From NCBI GenBank assembly GCA_013399305.1, contig VXAI01000195.1:1167244-1231243 (forward strand): a stretch of DNA of 64,000 bases, given 5' to 3'. Below, piece after piece: positions 21,164 through 31,905 of this stretch (within the stretch, counting starts at the first letter, position 1; each line of letters begins with the position of its first letter). The DNA comes from Rostratula benghalensis. Taxonomy: Eukaryota > Chordata > Aves > Charadriiformes > Rostratulidae. The position numbers and the translations under genes were made by a program. The notes under the pieces are model-generated. The model searched no databases, had not been told where the DNA came from, and was given only the letters and a program-made list of their open reading frames with translations.

Positions 21164-24100
21164 GAAAAAGCAAGGACTAGTTTTTCCTTTCTTTCACACA
21201 GCAATGATGCTGAAGCATGTGCTGGTGGCATGATGGGGACTGGCCTGACACTTCTGGGGCAAGGCTCAAACCTGTCAAGCCTGTAAGAGTCTCACCTTAC
21301 AGTCCAGAGGTTTTCTCACCTTCACAGAGTCTCCTTGCCCATGTACAGAGGAAGGGAGATGCTTTCTGCCGGTATCTGCTCTGGGATCAGGGCACCCGCA
21401 CATAATGGGTGCCACAGTACAGCTTATGAGCTGTTATTACGGTATGCTTATTCAATCAATCAGTCGTTGAATAACCGGGGTTAGGCAAGGCTCTGATTCA
21501 CCAGATGGGTGGGCTAATTTGAGGGCAGTGTTTCCTGTCCCTCCTCTCTGCTCCACCCTCTGCCCATGCTGCCCGACTGGTTGCATTACTGGTGGAACAG
21601 CTGGTGAACTTCCACCACCGCAGAGGACAACCAAAGGCGAACAAACCTCAGATCTCTTCCGCATGCTGGCCAGTGATCTGTGGCCATGCAGCAGCATGGA
21701 GCACCCACAGGACCAGGCAGGGTGGTTGCTGTGGGGGAATGTTGTACCCACCAGCCCGAGGCAGTTCCCTCTGCTCCTGAATCCGTCCCTGCTCCCTGAA
21801 ACACTTAAGCTGGAGACTTTTCCGGAGGATGTGGAGACCAGCAAAAGTGCTGTTTGCTGCTGTGCCACGTTTTCATTCAGTAGTCTAGAAGTAAATCTAA
21901 AATCTTGCTGCTAATATTTGCAGCTGACACATGAGCCTGGCAGAGCAATAAATAGTGGTGAAGACACGGCAGCCTTCAGCCCAGTACAGGCCGATCCAAC
22001 CATCCTATTTAATACAACCAGCTGAGAGTTATAACTAGGAACAAGCAGTGCAGGCTGTTCCTGCCAAACTGAGGTTGGTGCTTTGAAAAGAATTATGCAG
22101 GAGCCATGGCAAGGGAGTGGTAGCATCTCTGTGAGAAATGGGGAGAGGACAGTTGTGGTCCTGAGCAGAGGAGGGGATGGCAGCTATGAGTGGCTCCTGC
22201 ATGTGCTGAGAAATGTTGAGCCTCAGCCCTTGCCTGGGGTCACCTGTGATGTTCGCAACATTAGCTCTTGGCTTTCCCAAAGGTCACCCAACTCCACAAC
22301 AATGAACCCCCCTGCCTGGTGAAGAGATTGTCAACCCACAGCAAAAGACAAGGTAGATGTTTGCAGGAGCATCCGCCCCAGCAGCACTGCCCTAGCCAAG
22401 GGGTATACACCATGACCTGCTGGTGAGCTGGGCATGGCAGGTCAGGGGTACAGATCATGCCAAGGAGCTGGTGCAAAATGCAGTGCTCTCAAGTGGACCA
22501 TGGATTTCCCTGTTGGCTCCCTGGAATCCTGGGCAGGAGGCTCCTGACTTCCCTGTGTTTCTGAGGCTGGAGCGCTGGCCGGGCTCTGGCTGCCAAGATG
22601 GATTTACTTTTCCATAAAGTGGGATGTAGTAAATGCACCCTGAAGAGTGAGAAAGAAATGGGAGCAGTGTCCGGGAGTATTGCTATTCAATATAGCCTGA
22701 GGGGAAAAGGCTGCAAAAAAATCCTCTTCTGCAGGGAATGCCCATTTCCCCTGAGAACAATCTTGCTCCCTCCTTCTGCTGGCACCAGCCACGGGGATGC
22801 TGTGGAACAGACAGCTCAGTAAGCTATCCAGCTAGAAAGTGATACTGCAAAGGGAAAAAAAAAAGGAAAAAGGAGCATTTTTTTCACCAAATCAACTCAT
22901 GTCTGCATAGTCATGAGTTGGGGTAGCAGGACCCTGCAGCTGAGGATGGAGCAGCAGAGCAACTGTGCCTGGTTTGGTCAGGCTGCAGCCTGGTCTGTGT
23001 GCCTCTGGGAGGTGACCTTGTGTCCTGGTGCATGCATGACCTGCATTAGCACCGGTGCCAGCTGAGGATATCTCATCCCATGGCCCCTTGTTCCTGCCCC
23101 ATTGCCACCCGAGCACTTCTTGCACAGTCATGCAGACTGCCAAGGGGGCGTCAGATCCAGGAACTAATTCAGGGTTAAAATAGCCCTTTCTTTTGCCATA
23201 TATATACATGAATTTTAACCTGTCTCAGTTCTGCAAGCTATTTCCCTGCATGACCCCCCTCCAAGCAGGCTGGGGTGCTCTGGGGAGCACGCAATCAGAG
23301 CCCAACTCTAGCCCCATTGCCCCAGCATGCCACCACTGCCAGTGGGGTGAGCAAGGCCGGCGGTGGAGGGAGACCCCTTCAACACAATGTGGGGGGACAA
23401 AAAGCCATGAAGCTGCTGTAGCCAAAGCCAGAACCCCTCTTGCAGTTGGTTGCAATTGCTCCAGCCAGCAGCACTCTGTGGAGGTGAGCCATGTTCAGTC
23501 CAGGAGCATGTCCCCACAATAACTTGCACACAGGTTTAAAGAGGGTGACAAACAGCCTCTGCTCTCTCACGTTTGCCTGTGGGAGAGCAGGTGTGTGCAC
23601 GGAGCCATGTAGGAGAGATAAGCAGAGCAGGTGAACAGGGATGGAGCAATTTGTATCTGCACCTGAGCTCCGCACAGCCTCCTGAGGCCCAATACGTCCC
23701 TGCAACGAGCAGGTCTCCCACCTCACCCACCACTCCTGCCTGAAACCCTGCCTTGCTTTTATTCCACTCTCTTTTCTCTGTCTCCAGCTGGATCCCAGGG
23801 GCTGCATCCCTGCAAGAGCACGCTCCTCCCTGCACCCCAGCCCAGGGTTGGCTTCCTGCCGAGCCGTGGCAGCTCCTCACCCCACTACCAGTAAAGCAGA
23901 GAGTGCTGGGATCTCTGCCAGAGCCCCTTCTCCTGCATTTCAGCTTCCAGCTAAATGCCAGAAACGTGATCTCTAGAGCCTGCCACATTATATGGATGGG
24001 TGTTTTCTCTTGCCACTCCATGCCACCACCCACAGCTAGGGTGATGGGGTGACAGGTACGGTCCATGCCTTGCCATGTAGTAGTCCTGCTGCTGTAAGCA

Positions 24101-24620
24101 CCTGGGTGACCCCTGTCCCCCTGGCTGGGAACTTTCTGGTGAACCAAAACCCACTGAAACCTGCCGAGTTTCTGTGCTGCCAGCAAGAAAACCCCTTGAT
24201 GAGCACTGGGGGGGAGCAGCAGGTCAGGGATGCAGAGGGAAGCAGATCACGCTTCAGAGATGCTGGGGAAAATGGGGCAGGACCTGAAAAAGCCTGAAGA
24301 GAGCCGAGATCACACCCAGGCCAGGAGAGTCTCCTGCTCCTTGTGCAACCCTTCTCTGTGCAAATCCATGGTGGTCATCAAATAATGCAAACAATGGAAA
24401 ATTAAGTCTCTCCTTCATCTGGGAATAGGAAAGCCAGTGTTAGAACAAGCTGTTCTGTCCTGGCCCTTGCACATGCCAGGCTAAGCCACTGCTGGTAAGG
24501 CAGGGGGGATATTGAAATCCTTGACCAAAAGAGCTGTGTTACCCCTCTAGAGACTAAGGGAAACAAGACCCTGCCCTCTGTCTGTCCCGTGGATGCAATA
24601 CTGCAGTTAGGTTGTGTGTA

Positions 24621-25150
24621 CAGAATCATAGAATTGCCTCGATTGGGAGAGATCTTTCAAATTATCGAGTACAAATGTTAACCTATCACTGCCAAAACCA
24701 CCACTAACTCACGTCCCTCAGCACCATGTCTACCTGTTTTTTAAATACCTCCAGCGATGGTGTCTCAACCACTTCCCTGGGCATCCTGTTCCAAGGCTTG
24801 ATAACCCTTGCGGTTAATAATTATTTCCTAATATCCATCATAAACATCCCCTGGTGCAACTTGAGGCTGTTTCCTCTTGTACTATCACCCACCCATTCCT
24901 TGGGAGAAGAGACCCACCACCCCCCAGCTACACCCTCTTTTCAGGGATCTGTAAAGAGTGAGAAGGTCTCCCCTCAGCCTCCTCCAGGTTGAACAATGCC
25001 AGCTCCCTCAGTCACTCGTCATAAATCTTGTGCTCCTTCACCAGCTCTGTTGCCCTTCTCTGGATACATTCCAGACCCTCAATGTCTTTCTTGTTGTGAG
25101 AGACCCAAAACTGAACACAGCACCCAAGGGACTCAGTATGTGCTGCCTGT
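24621..25150 (-). mobile_element. CR1 LINE, 3' UTR plus ORF2 end ('TTTTAAATACCTCC' subtype)
   Basis: Read on the plus strand it starts with CAGAATCATAGAATTG. It then has the 'CACCACTAACTCACGTCCCT' and 'TTTTTTAAATACCTCCAGCG' words, 'TTCCAAGGCTTGATAACCC', 'CTAATATCCATCATAAACAT' and 'GGTGCAACTTGAGGCTGTTT'. From about 24960 the minus strand enters the ORF2 C-terminus, with words such as CTTCTCTGGATACATTCCAG and AATGTCTTTCTTGTTGTGAG. The UTR differs from the 20.6, 47.5 and 53.3 kb copies, so it is a different CR1 subfamily. Sequence beyond about 25150 is no longer recognisable. Confidence 0.95.
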
Positions 25151-27679
25151 TTTGCAAAGTGGTTCTCACACAACACTGGGATCTGGCATCACTGCCAAAA
25201 GCTGTATCTTCCTCTGCCTGATGAAGGACACAAGGTCCACATCAGCTCCAGTCAGCTCCCCATAAACATGGTCCTTCATCCCCTTAGGTCCTGGCCAGGA
25301 AAGCTGGACCCACCTGGGGTGAGAGTGGCATTATCCAAATGCCAATCAGCATCACTGAGCCCCTGGAGCACCCAGTCCCCAGCTCTGCTCACAGGAGCAG
25401 ACATTTTACCTCCGACATGCCCAGCCACCCCGCTCTGCAGAGCCACACCAGGCAAGTTGGGCTGTGGGATGCAGGGGCCTGTGTATTTTTATCCTCTGCA
25501 TATGTGCGTGAGTCACTCATTTGTCTCTCTTCAATATTAAACCATTCCAGCACAGAGCGAGCTCGGGGGAGAGTGAGCGGCGGAAAAGGATTTAAAATAA
25601 AGCTCTCCTTACAGGCTGGAGGAGGGAAAAAGATGGAAACCATCTCCACTTTTCCCAGCCTCCAGGCAGTAGCCATCTCCCCTTCCTCAACCCATCCAAC
25701 CCTCCCTCCTCTGCAGATCCTCTCCAGGTCAACCCCAGACCTGCAAATCTTTCTCTGGGCACAGCCAGTTCTCAGCACATCCCAGTCCCCTCCTGAAGAA
25801 GTGGCTGGGAGTGGGCTGGCCCTCAGCAGGAGCCAGGCACTGACATCTGGCCAGGGGAGACCAGAAGTACCAGTTTTCTAGGGCGGCCCTGAAGTCCAGG
25901 TGCAACCATACCCAAAACCTGCATTTACTCTTTGTCTTTGAGAAGGAGAAATTTTACCCAAATGCAAAGTGCCAGTGACTAGGAGCGTCACAGCAAAGTG
26001 ACACCTTGGCAACTGTTTGCATGTCCTTCCTGGTTTGTGTGCCTCCCTGTGGCACGTAAACCTGTGTCTCCATGAGTGCACCCATGAGCTGGAGGTGTGC
26101 AGTCCTATTTCCAGCAGCAGCAGGCAAGGCCAGCCCTGGCTCTGCCCTGGCCAAAAGAGGCAGATCCTCCCTCCTCTCTGACAACCAGCAACCAGGGGAA
26201 GAAGTCATTCCTTACATCCAAGCCACCAAGGTGCCACATCTGGCCATCTGGGCCATGGAGATGCTCAGCCCCAGCGTCTTTGCTTCTCTTTATATGGTTG
26301 CATGCTGCTGTTAGCTATCTCCTGGCCAACTAAACCACCCAACACCCTGCAGCCTCACCTCGTGCAACGTAGGGAATGGGTCAGTAAGAGCTTATCACCC
26401 CCTCACAGGGGTTTACCTGGGAGAGAAGAGGGTGGTGGGACCTAAGCAAAGAGTTTTGCATCCGTTTGAGATGGTAGAGAGATGTGACTTTGATATCTCA
26501 GTTTCAGGCAAGGAGCAGAGGTTTGAGGGCTGCTCTGCTCCCTGCAGTTCCCCAAGCTGCACTGCTGCTGTCCCAGGAGCATCACCCGTCAAGAGCTGCA
26601 GGATGGGGGCTCTCACTGCTGTCCCCTTGCTCATCGCAGCCTCTTGCCTGCCCTCAGCTGTGCCACTGGAGGTGCTTTGCTGGGAATGGAACCAAGTCCT
26701 TCACAGCTGGATCAGTTCAGTGATCTGGGTTGCAGCATAACTCAGCAAGCAGATCTATTGGCAGAGGATGAGGGCTGAGACACGGGAGCTCAGAAACCAT
26801 CATTGGCATTGCCACCGCAGCACAGGGCTGCCTGCAATTGCAGCCAGTTACTTGGAGCATTGCAACCAGCAAGGGCCAAAGTCTCCAGCTGTTGTTCCTT
26901 GGATTTTCCAGCTTCAAATCTTGGGTGGGGTTTGCAATTTTAGCTTCAGTCCGGCACTGATAGACTGGGGAGAACTGTTACTCCAGTCCTGATTCCGTCC
27001 CTGATGACATCCTTGTGCTGGGCTGCAGCAGTGCCTATCGGAGCTGGTATTTCAGAGCTGGGGTGCTGGAGAGAGCTTGGCGAGCAAGGGACACACAGGA
27101 GCACTTCAGCTCACTGGGGAACCAGGCAGAGAGCACCTCACGCATCCAGCAGCCTTGCATGGCAGGAGGTGAGCATCAGGTGCAGGCATCAGCTCTGCCT
27201 CCTGCAGCATCCTCACTGTGGAGGGCCACGTGGGGCTGGGACGCACAGCCTCTACCCCAGATCTGCTGGTTCGTGATGCTGGGGTAGCACCTGGCTAGCG
27301 TCAGGTGGAAGCTGCTGGGGAAGCTGCTGACTAATGTGTTGGAACGAGAGTTATCTGCTTAGGGACAGCTTGTGATGTTTTTTCACATGTTCTCTGAGGT
27401 CTTCCCACATGTTGCCTCCACTCTTTCTGCACGGGTTGCTGCACCGAGGTTGTATGGGAATGGGGTAACCACACACCCGTTAAGTTGTGTGGATGGGGAA
27501 GATGGGTTCAGGGCAGGTTTACATCCCACTGATGGGATTAGCCAGAGCACGTCTTCTGTGGCTCCCTGCACAGCCCTGATTCCCCAGCTAGGGACACACA
27601 AGGGGTCCTGGCAGCCCTTGGAGATGAGTTTAGGGCATCCCCGGAGCCAGCTGAGGGACCAAGTTTGCTGTGTGGCATC
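25151..27679. other. Unique non-coding DNA
   Basis: No recognisable gene or transposon. Overlapping frames of up to 180 codons (25339-25881) have no domain. The first 100 bases may be further decayed CR1. Confidence 0.42.
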
Positions 27680-27860
27680 AATAAAGTAATGCTGCGTCCT
27701 GCATCATCCCCCCACAACCCTCGTAATCGCCCTAATCCTTTGAAACGAAGTATTAATCCCATGGAGCTCAGTAAAGCAGAGCGGGGTTACTGCGCTGCGC
27801 TGGGGCGAAACAGTGCTCTAATCCCAGAACAAACTGCTCTGATCCTGACACAAGACTCCC
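27680..27860. promoter_or_regulatory. Cluster of TAATCC (OTX/PITX-type) sites
   Basis: Three TAATCC homeodomain words typical of lysine-50 factors (OTX, CRX, PITX, GSC) occur on the same strand within about 95 bases: 27733-27738, 27754-27760 (TAATCCC) and 27819-27825 (TAATCCC). A TAATCG word sits at about 27724. Direct repetition and identical orientation resemble known OTX/CRX-responsive enhancers. The segment is non-repetitive and lies between unremarkable flanks. Confidence 0.38.
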
Positions 27861-29599
27861 TGCCCCCCACCGGCCAATGGATCTGTAACCGATCTGCTCC
27901 AGGGGGTCAGGGATACAGCATGGGGCAACCATGGATGGGGGCCACCCTCCGCCGGTCACCCCAGGGCAGTGTGCCCTGGGATGCTGTGGCTGGGAGGGAG
28001 GATGTGACAGCAACAGGGTGTCTGCGTGCAGCTGTGTGGATGCTCTGGCTCGGGGAGGGAAACAGGCATGGGGACATCTGAGGTGACACTGCTGGGGCTA
28101 TTGCTGAGGGAGGCGGGCACCTGAGCCCTCTCTCTTCCATGCTGGACAGCTTTTGGCAAAGGTCCCTGATGGGCTCTGGCCCACCCCATCAATTGGCTTC
28201 AGCAATATTTAAAGCTCTTGTTTAATTTACAAATGGAGAGGAGCGGTTCAGCTCATCTGCCTGGCTGCAAGCATTTTCAGGTCTGATGGAGCTCCTGCAC
28301 ACATGCCTGCACCAACACTGATGGGGAGGGGGCACAGAGTGCCCAGTGGGGAGTGATGGGGGTGTCAAGATGCCCAAAACAAGATCCCTTTCTGCTTCAG
28401 CTGTGCCTTGCTGGGATGAAGATGCTCAGAGCAACACAGGGCGTGAACAATGCTGGGAGCTGCAGAGCCTGAGCTGGCCAAGCCACGCATGCCTGGCAGC
28501 CAGCCTACGGGGCCATTTCAGTGCACAGGCGGCCAGGGAGGGCTCTGCAAGTGGTAATTGCCTCCTCCTCCCCACCAGGCAGGAGGAAGATGATTCCCCC
28601 AGGGATTCGCGCCCTCCCCTGCCACTGCTTAGCTCATTTCTGCAGCAGGTCCTGGCTCTCACACTGCATCAACGTCCCTCCCAGCCCCATAGCAGCATCT
28701 GGGTCTCCTCATCACCTGGTGGTGGGTCCCAAAACAACCCGCAGAGGCATGGGTCATATTAGCTTTCCCAGGGCAAGGCAGCACTAGGGCTTACATCCCA
28801 TGTTACAAGTCTCCAGCTCAGCATCCTCCCTACTGAATGGTGTTTCCATCCTCACCAGTTTGGTGGACAAGTTACTCTATCCAAACTGGAAAGGGGCAAG
28901 AACGGCTCCCCTAAGGAGCAGTCTTCATGCCTTGGTCCATAATGTCCTATGGCGCAGTCTTCATGCCTTGGTCCATAATGTCCTATGGCCAATGTGATTC
29001 GGTAAATCTCTCCCCTAATAGCCTTTGAAGCCCGCACATGTAGTTAAAATACTGGCTGAAATATTTATTGAGTCAATTTCCAACTAACATAAACTCTGTG
29101 CTTACTGAGTAAAAAAAAAAGATCACACTGGTTTTCCGTGAATCCCAGAAATGCAGATACAACAGCCATTGCCAGGTGGGCTGGGCTGCCGTCTGCCCCA
29201 GGGCTGCTGCAGCCAGCCCTGAGCCCACCCCATCCTCTGGGCTCTGGGGTACCAAGGGGAGATGCTCTGTCCTTTTCCCCTGCCTCTGCCAGCTCCTGGC
29301 GTCCGCTGGTGCCTGTGGCCTCCCTGGGCTGCACATATTCTCCCCCATCCCTGCTTTTCTGCCAGGGTACATCTGCTCCTTGCACAAGGGAGCTTTGTTC
29401 ACTTCCTCCAGCACTGGTTTAGCAGCTGCTTTGGACCTTTCCTTTGCAAATATCCAGGCCATGTGTCTGCAGCCTGCTCTGCCTGGGCTCAGCCCCTGTT
29501 AGGGCTGATGGTCCCTGGGAGCTGGGCTACTTCAGCCAGAATGGCTTTGCTGGGACTCTGGAGTGAGGAGCCTTTGTCTTCCTCGTAGGGGATCGGGAA
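27861..29599. other. Unique non-coding DNA with a tandem duplication
   Basis: No recognisable gene. It contains a small AT-rich patch (28190-28300) with CAATATTTAAAG and TTTAATTTAC words, and a perfect 36-bp tandem duplication at 28918-28989. Confidence 0.45.
28918..28989. repeat. 36-bp perfect tandem duplication
   Basis: Two consecutive identical 36-base units (28918-28953 and 28954-28989), each beginning GCAGTCTTCATGCC and ending CCTATGGC. No mismatch separates the copies, so the duplication is recent or polymorphic. Thirty-six bases keep frame, which explains the repeated HYGPRHEDC peptide in a minus-strand frame, but that frame shows no other sign of coding. Confidence 0.95.
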
Positions 29600-29715
29600 G
29601 CGGGAAGCGGGGGGTTGGGAAGATTTGCAATGAAAATAGAGTGGCTGCTATTTGAATATCCCCAGCAAAAGAGCCATTAACGCTAATAACAGCTTTCAGC
29701 ACAGTGCAGAGGGCA
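29600..29715. other. Candidate conserved non-coding element
   Basis: An AT-richer patch with CAATGAAAATAG, TTTGAATATCCC and GCCATTAACGCTAATAACAG words. It lies directly before a MIR-like SINE remnant. Motif-only evidence. Confidence 0.25.
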
Positions 29716-29724
29716 CTTCCCATC

Positions 29725-29825
29725 AGCAGCCTCAGAGCACTTTACACCGAGCTATTTCCCTGTCATGGGAGAGAGGAGGAGCACAGAAGCACCTTACCCG
29801 AGAGTGCTGGCCACCGTGGGGATGC
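29725..29825 (+). mobile_element. Possible MIR-type SINE core remnant
   Basis: The sequence CCTCAGAGCACTTTACA, followed about 45 bases later by GAGGAGCACAGAAGCACC and TTACCCGAG, follows the order of the amniote MIR core: '...AGCACTTTACA', '...GAAACTGAGGCACAGAGA', '...CTTGCCCGAGG'. It is heavily decayed. The match is by eye only. Confidence 0.35.
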
Positions 29826-29830
29826 CAAGA

Positions 29831-31054
29831 CTGCCTCTTCCACTGCCCTTCCAGTGCTGCCAGTGGCTGAAATGGGAGGGCACAGGGGCTGGAATCCAGC
29901 TCCCCACCCCACAGCCATGACTCTGGGGCAGCCAGTGCTCCAGCATAGGTGGCACTTCTCTTGTCCTCTCTACCAGAACCTTTCTGTTACCCCTTGAAGG
30001 TCTCTCAGGGTTGCAGATACATTGTAGAGTTCATCATGCAAGGGCTTTCTTCAGCTCTTAGAGGTAACCTGGCCTGTGGACAGCGAAGGTGTGCTGAGAT
30101 GCTCAGAGACACCAACTTGCCAGTTCAGAGATGCCAATAGAGCCTGGAAAGGTCCAGGACCTCATCCCACCCAGCACCAAGGGATGCAAGGAGTGGGAGA
30201 GAGACAGGCAGGGAGCTGACATGGTGTGAGCTTTCCTCACCACGCTGCAAACAGGGGCCGGGTCTTGTGGGGAGATTTTCCAGGCAAAAAAAACACAGGT
30301 CTGAAGCTGAGATCTTCCTGTAGCAAAGCTGATCCGAGAGCACCGCACTAAGAAGGGCCGGGGAGACAAGCTCTGACAGGCTCCAGAGATAAGCAGGAAT
30401 TAGAAATGCATTAGAAGCCGCTTCAAAGCCCTCCAGATCGGAGGAGAATATCTGATGCCACAAATGCTCTCTGCTGAATGGCAGAGAAAGCAGGCAGTCA
30501 TATGCTCTGTGTCCCCAGGGTGACATGGGCTACTATGCTGCCGGCTGGCTGGTACCAGGACTGCATGTCCACTCTGGTCTCTACATGCTCCAGCACAAGA
30601 GCCACATCCTGGGAAGGAACCACGCTCTCCAACACCCACAAGATTGGACACAGCTCTGCATCCAGCTCTCTGCAGGTCCCAGTCCCCAGAATATTGGCTT
30701 GGATGCAGGTTTGGTGGGTTTGGTCTGGATGCTCCTGGTAAGTCATCCCTGGGGGGATGATGACCTCATCGGTTCTGGGGGTTGCACCCAGGCTTTGTGA
30801 CTTGAAGCTGCAGTGAGGAGAAGGTCATTTGTCCTGGGGATGCTGTGGTCCTTCTATGATTCTATGGCAGTGAGACCCTGATGGCGAGGTGACAGACCCT
30901 GCCCTGAGTGTCCAGTGCTGGCCCCTCACCATGCACAGTGGGGCTTGCTCATGGAGTTGGGTTTCTGTCTGGCTTTCCAACATGCAGAAAGCACAATTTT
31001 TCTGGGCTCATCTCTTCAGCCCTGTTCTTCCACCTCGATGTGGGATGGATGTTG
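29831..31054. other. Unique non-coding DNA
   Basis: No recognisable gene. It includes a tiny plus-strand CR1-tail remnant, TTCTATGATTCTATGG, at 30852-30867. Confidence 0.45.
30852..30867 (+). repeat. CR1 octamer-tail remnant
   Basis: Two units of the ATTCTATG tail on the plus strand without a recognisable CR1 body upstream. It is either a lone remnant or chance; the exact two-unit match favours a remnant. Confidence 0.55.
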
Positions 31055-31212
31055 ATCATAGAATCATAGACCAATTTGGGTTGGAAGGAACCTTAAAGAT
31101 TATCCAGTCCCACCCCCCTGCCCTGGGTAGGGACACCTCCCACCGCACCAAGTTGCTCAAAGCCCCCACCAACCTCCTAGCCTTGAACCCCTCCAGTGGT
31201 GGGGCAGCCACA
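31055..31212 (-). mobile_element. CR1 LINE 3' end (very short)
   Basis: On the plus strand: ATCATAGAATCATAGACC, then 'TTTGGGTTGGAAGGAACC', 'CCCTGGGTAGGGACACCTCC', 'AAGTTGCTCAAAGC' and 'CTTCTCTGGGCAACCTG'. It stops abruptly at 31212, next to an A-rich run (about 31212-31228). It belongs to the 'cacctcccac' UTR type. Confidence 0.95.
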
Positions 31213-31689
31213 GCTTCTCTGGGCAACCTGTTAAAAAAAAATAAAAATTGATGCTCCTTGTTGCACTGGGCCTAGGAAAGGATGGGTTCAGCTGGGATGT
31301 GCCCCCTTTCCAGAGCTGACATCCCAGCTCTGTTTAGGAAACATGCTTCCCCCTTGCTCCTCACAGCAGGATGTTTACCCTGGCTCTACTTTATAAAACT
31401 TGCCAGGGAAGCAAATATGCCCTTTTTGAGTCCAGGACGATGCAGAGGCCCAGGAACCATGGTGGGACCCCAGCCAAGGACATTTCCACCAGAGGACCTG
31501 GCAGAGGGGAGGATGGCAGCCCTCAGGCCGCATCCTGTCCATAGCTGAGCCCTCCTGTGTGTAAGGGGACTGAGAATGCTTAGCCTTGTGAAGCACTGAG
31601 CCCCAGCCCTGAAGGTGAAGGGAAGGGGCTGTGTTGGGGGGCAGAAGTTAATGCCGGGGTCCTCGTCCTCCCACCAGCCCTGGGGCCCC
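31213..31689. other. Unique non-coding DNA
   Basis: It begins with an A-rich tract flanking the truncated CR1, then ordinary unique sequence without gene features. Confidence 0.45.
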
Positions 31690-31905
31690 CTTGCCCTTTG
31701 CTGTTTATTTTTATCCCGTGCTTGATGGATCAGTGCATGGCTTTGATGCTGCCAGCTGATTTTACACCAGTTCCATCACATAGCAATTTAAGGTTAGTCC
31801 TGACTGCCAGAATGAGTCAAAAGCTTTTAAAAAGCCTATAAAACAGGCATCTATCTTGCCCTGGTTTTATTCCGCTTCTTTGTTTATTGCTGAGGTCACC
31901 GGCTC
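31690..31905. other. Candidate conserved non-coding element
   Basis: An AT-rich island with TGTTTATTTTTATCCC, GCAATTTAAGG, a GCCTATAAAACAGG TATA-like word at about 31836-31849 and TTTGTTTATTGC (forkhead-type TGTTTA). It is non-repetitive and bounded by GC-richer flanks. It could be an enhancer or a minor promoter. Confidence 0.33.

Larger units (their letters stand above)
20866..24620. other. Unique non-coding DNA
   Basis: About 3.75 kb without recognisable genes. It holds a perfect 12-bp palindrome within an X-box-like site (20989-21002), a poly-A run (21146-21163) and a short inverted repeat in an AT-rich patch (21448-21474). A second A-rich run lies near 22855-22872. ORFs of up to 216 codons overlap antisense and carry no domain. 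Confidence 0.45.

Noticed and set aside
21100..21170. Processed pseudogene tail (poly-A run)
   Set aside because: No coding similarity upstream and no flanking direct repeats visible.
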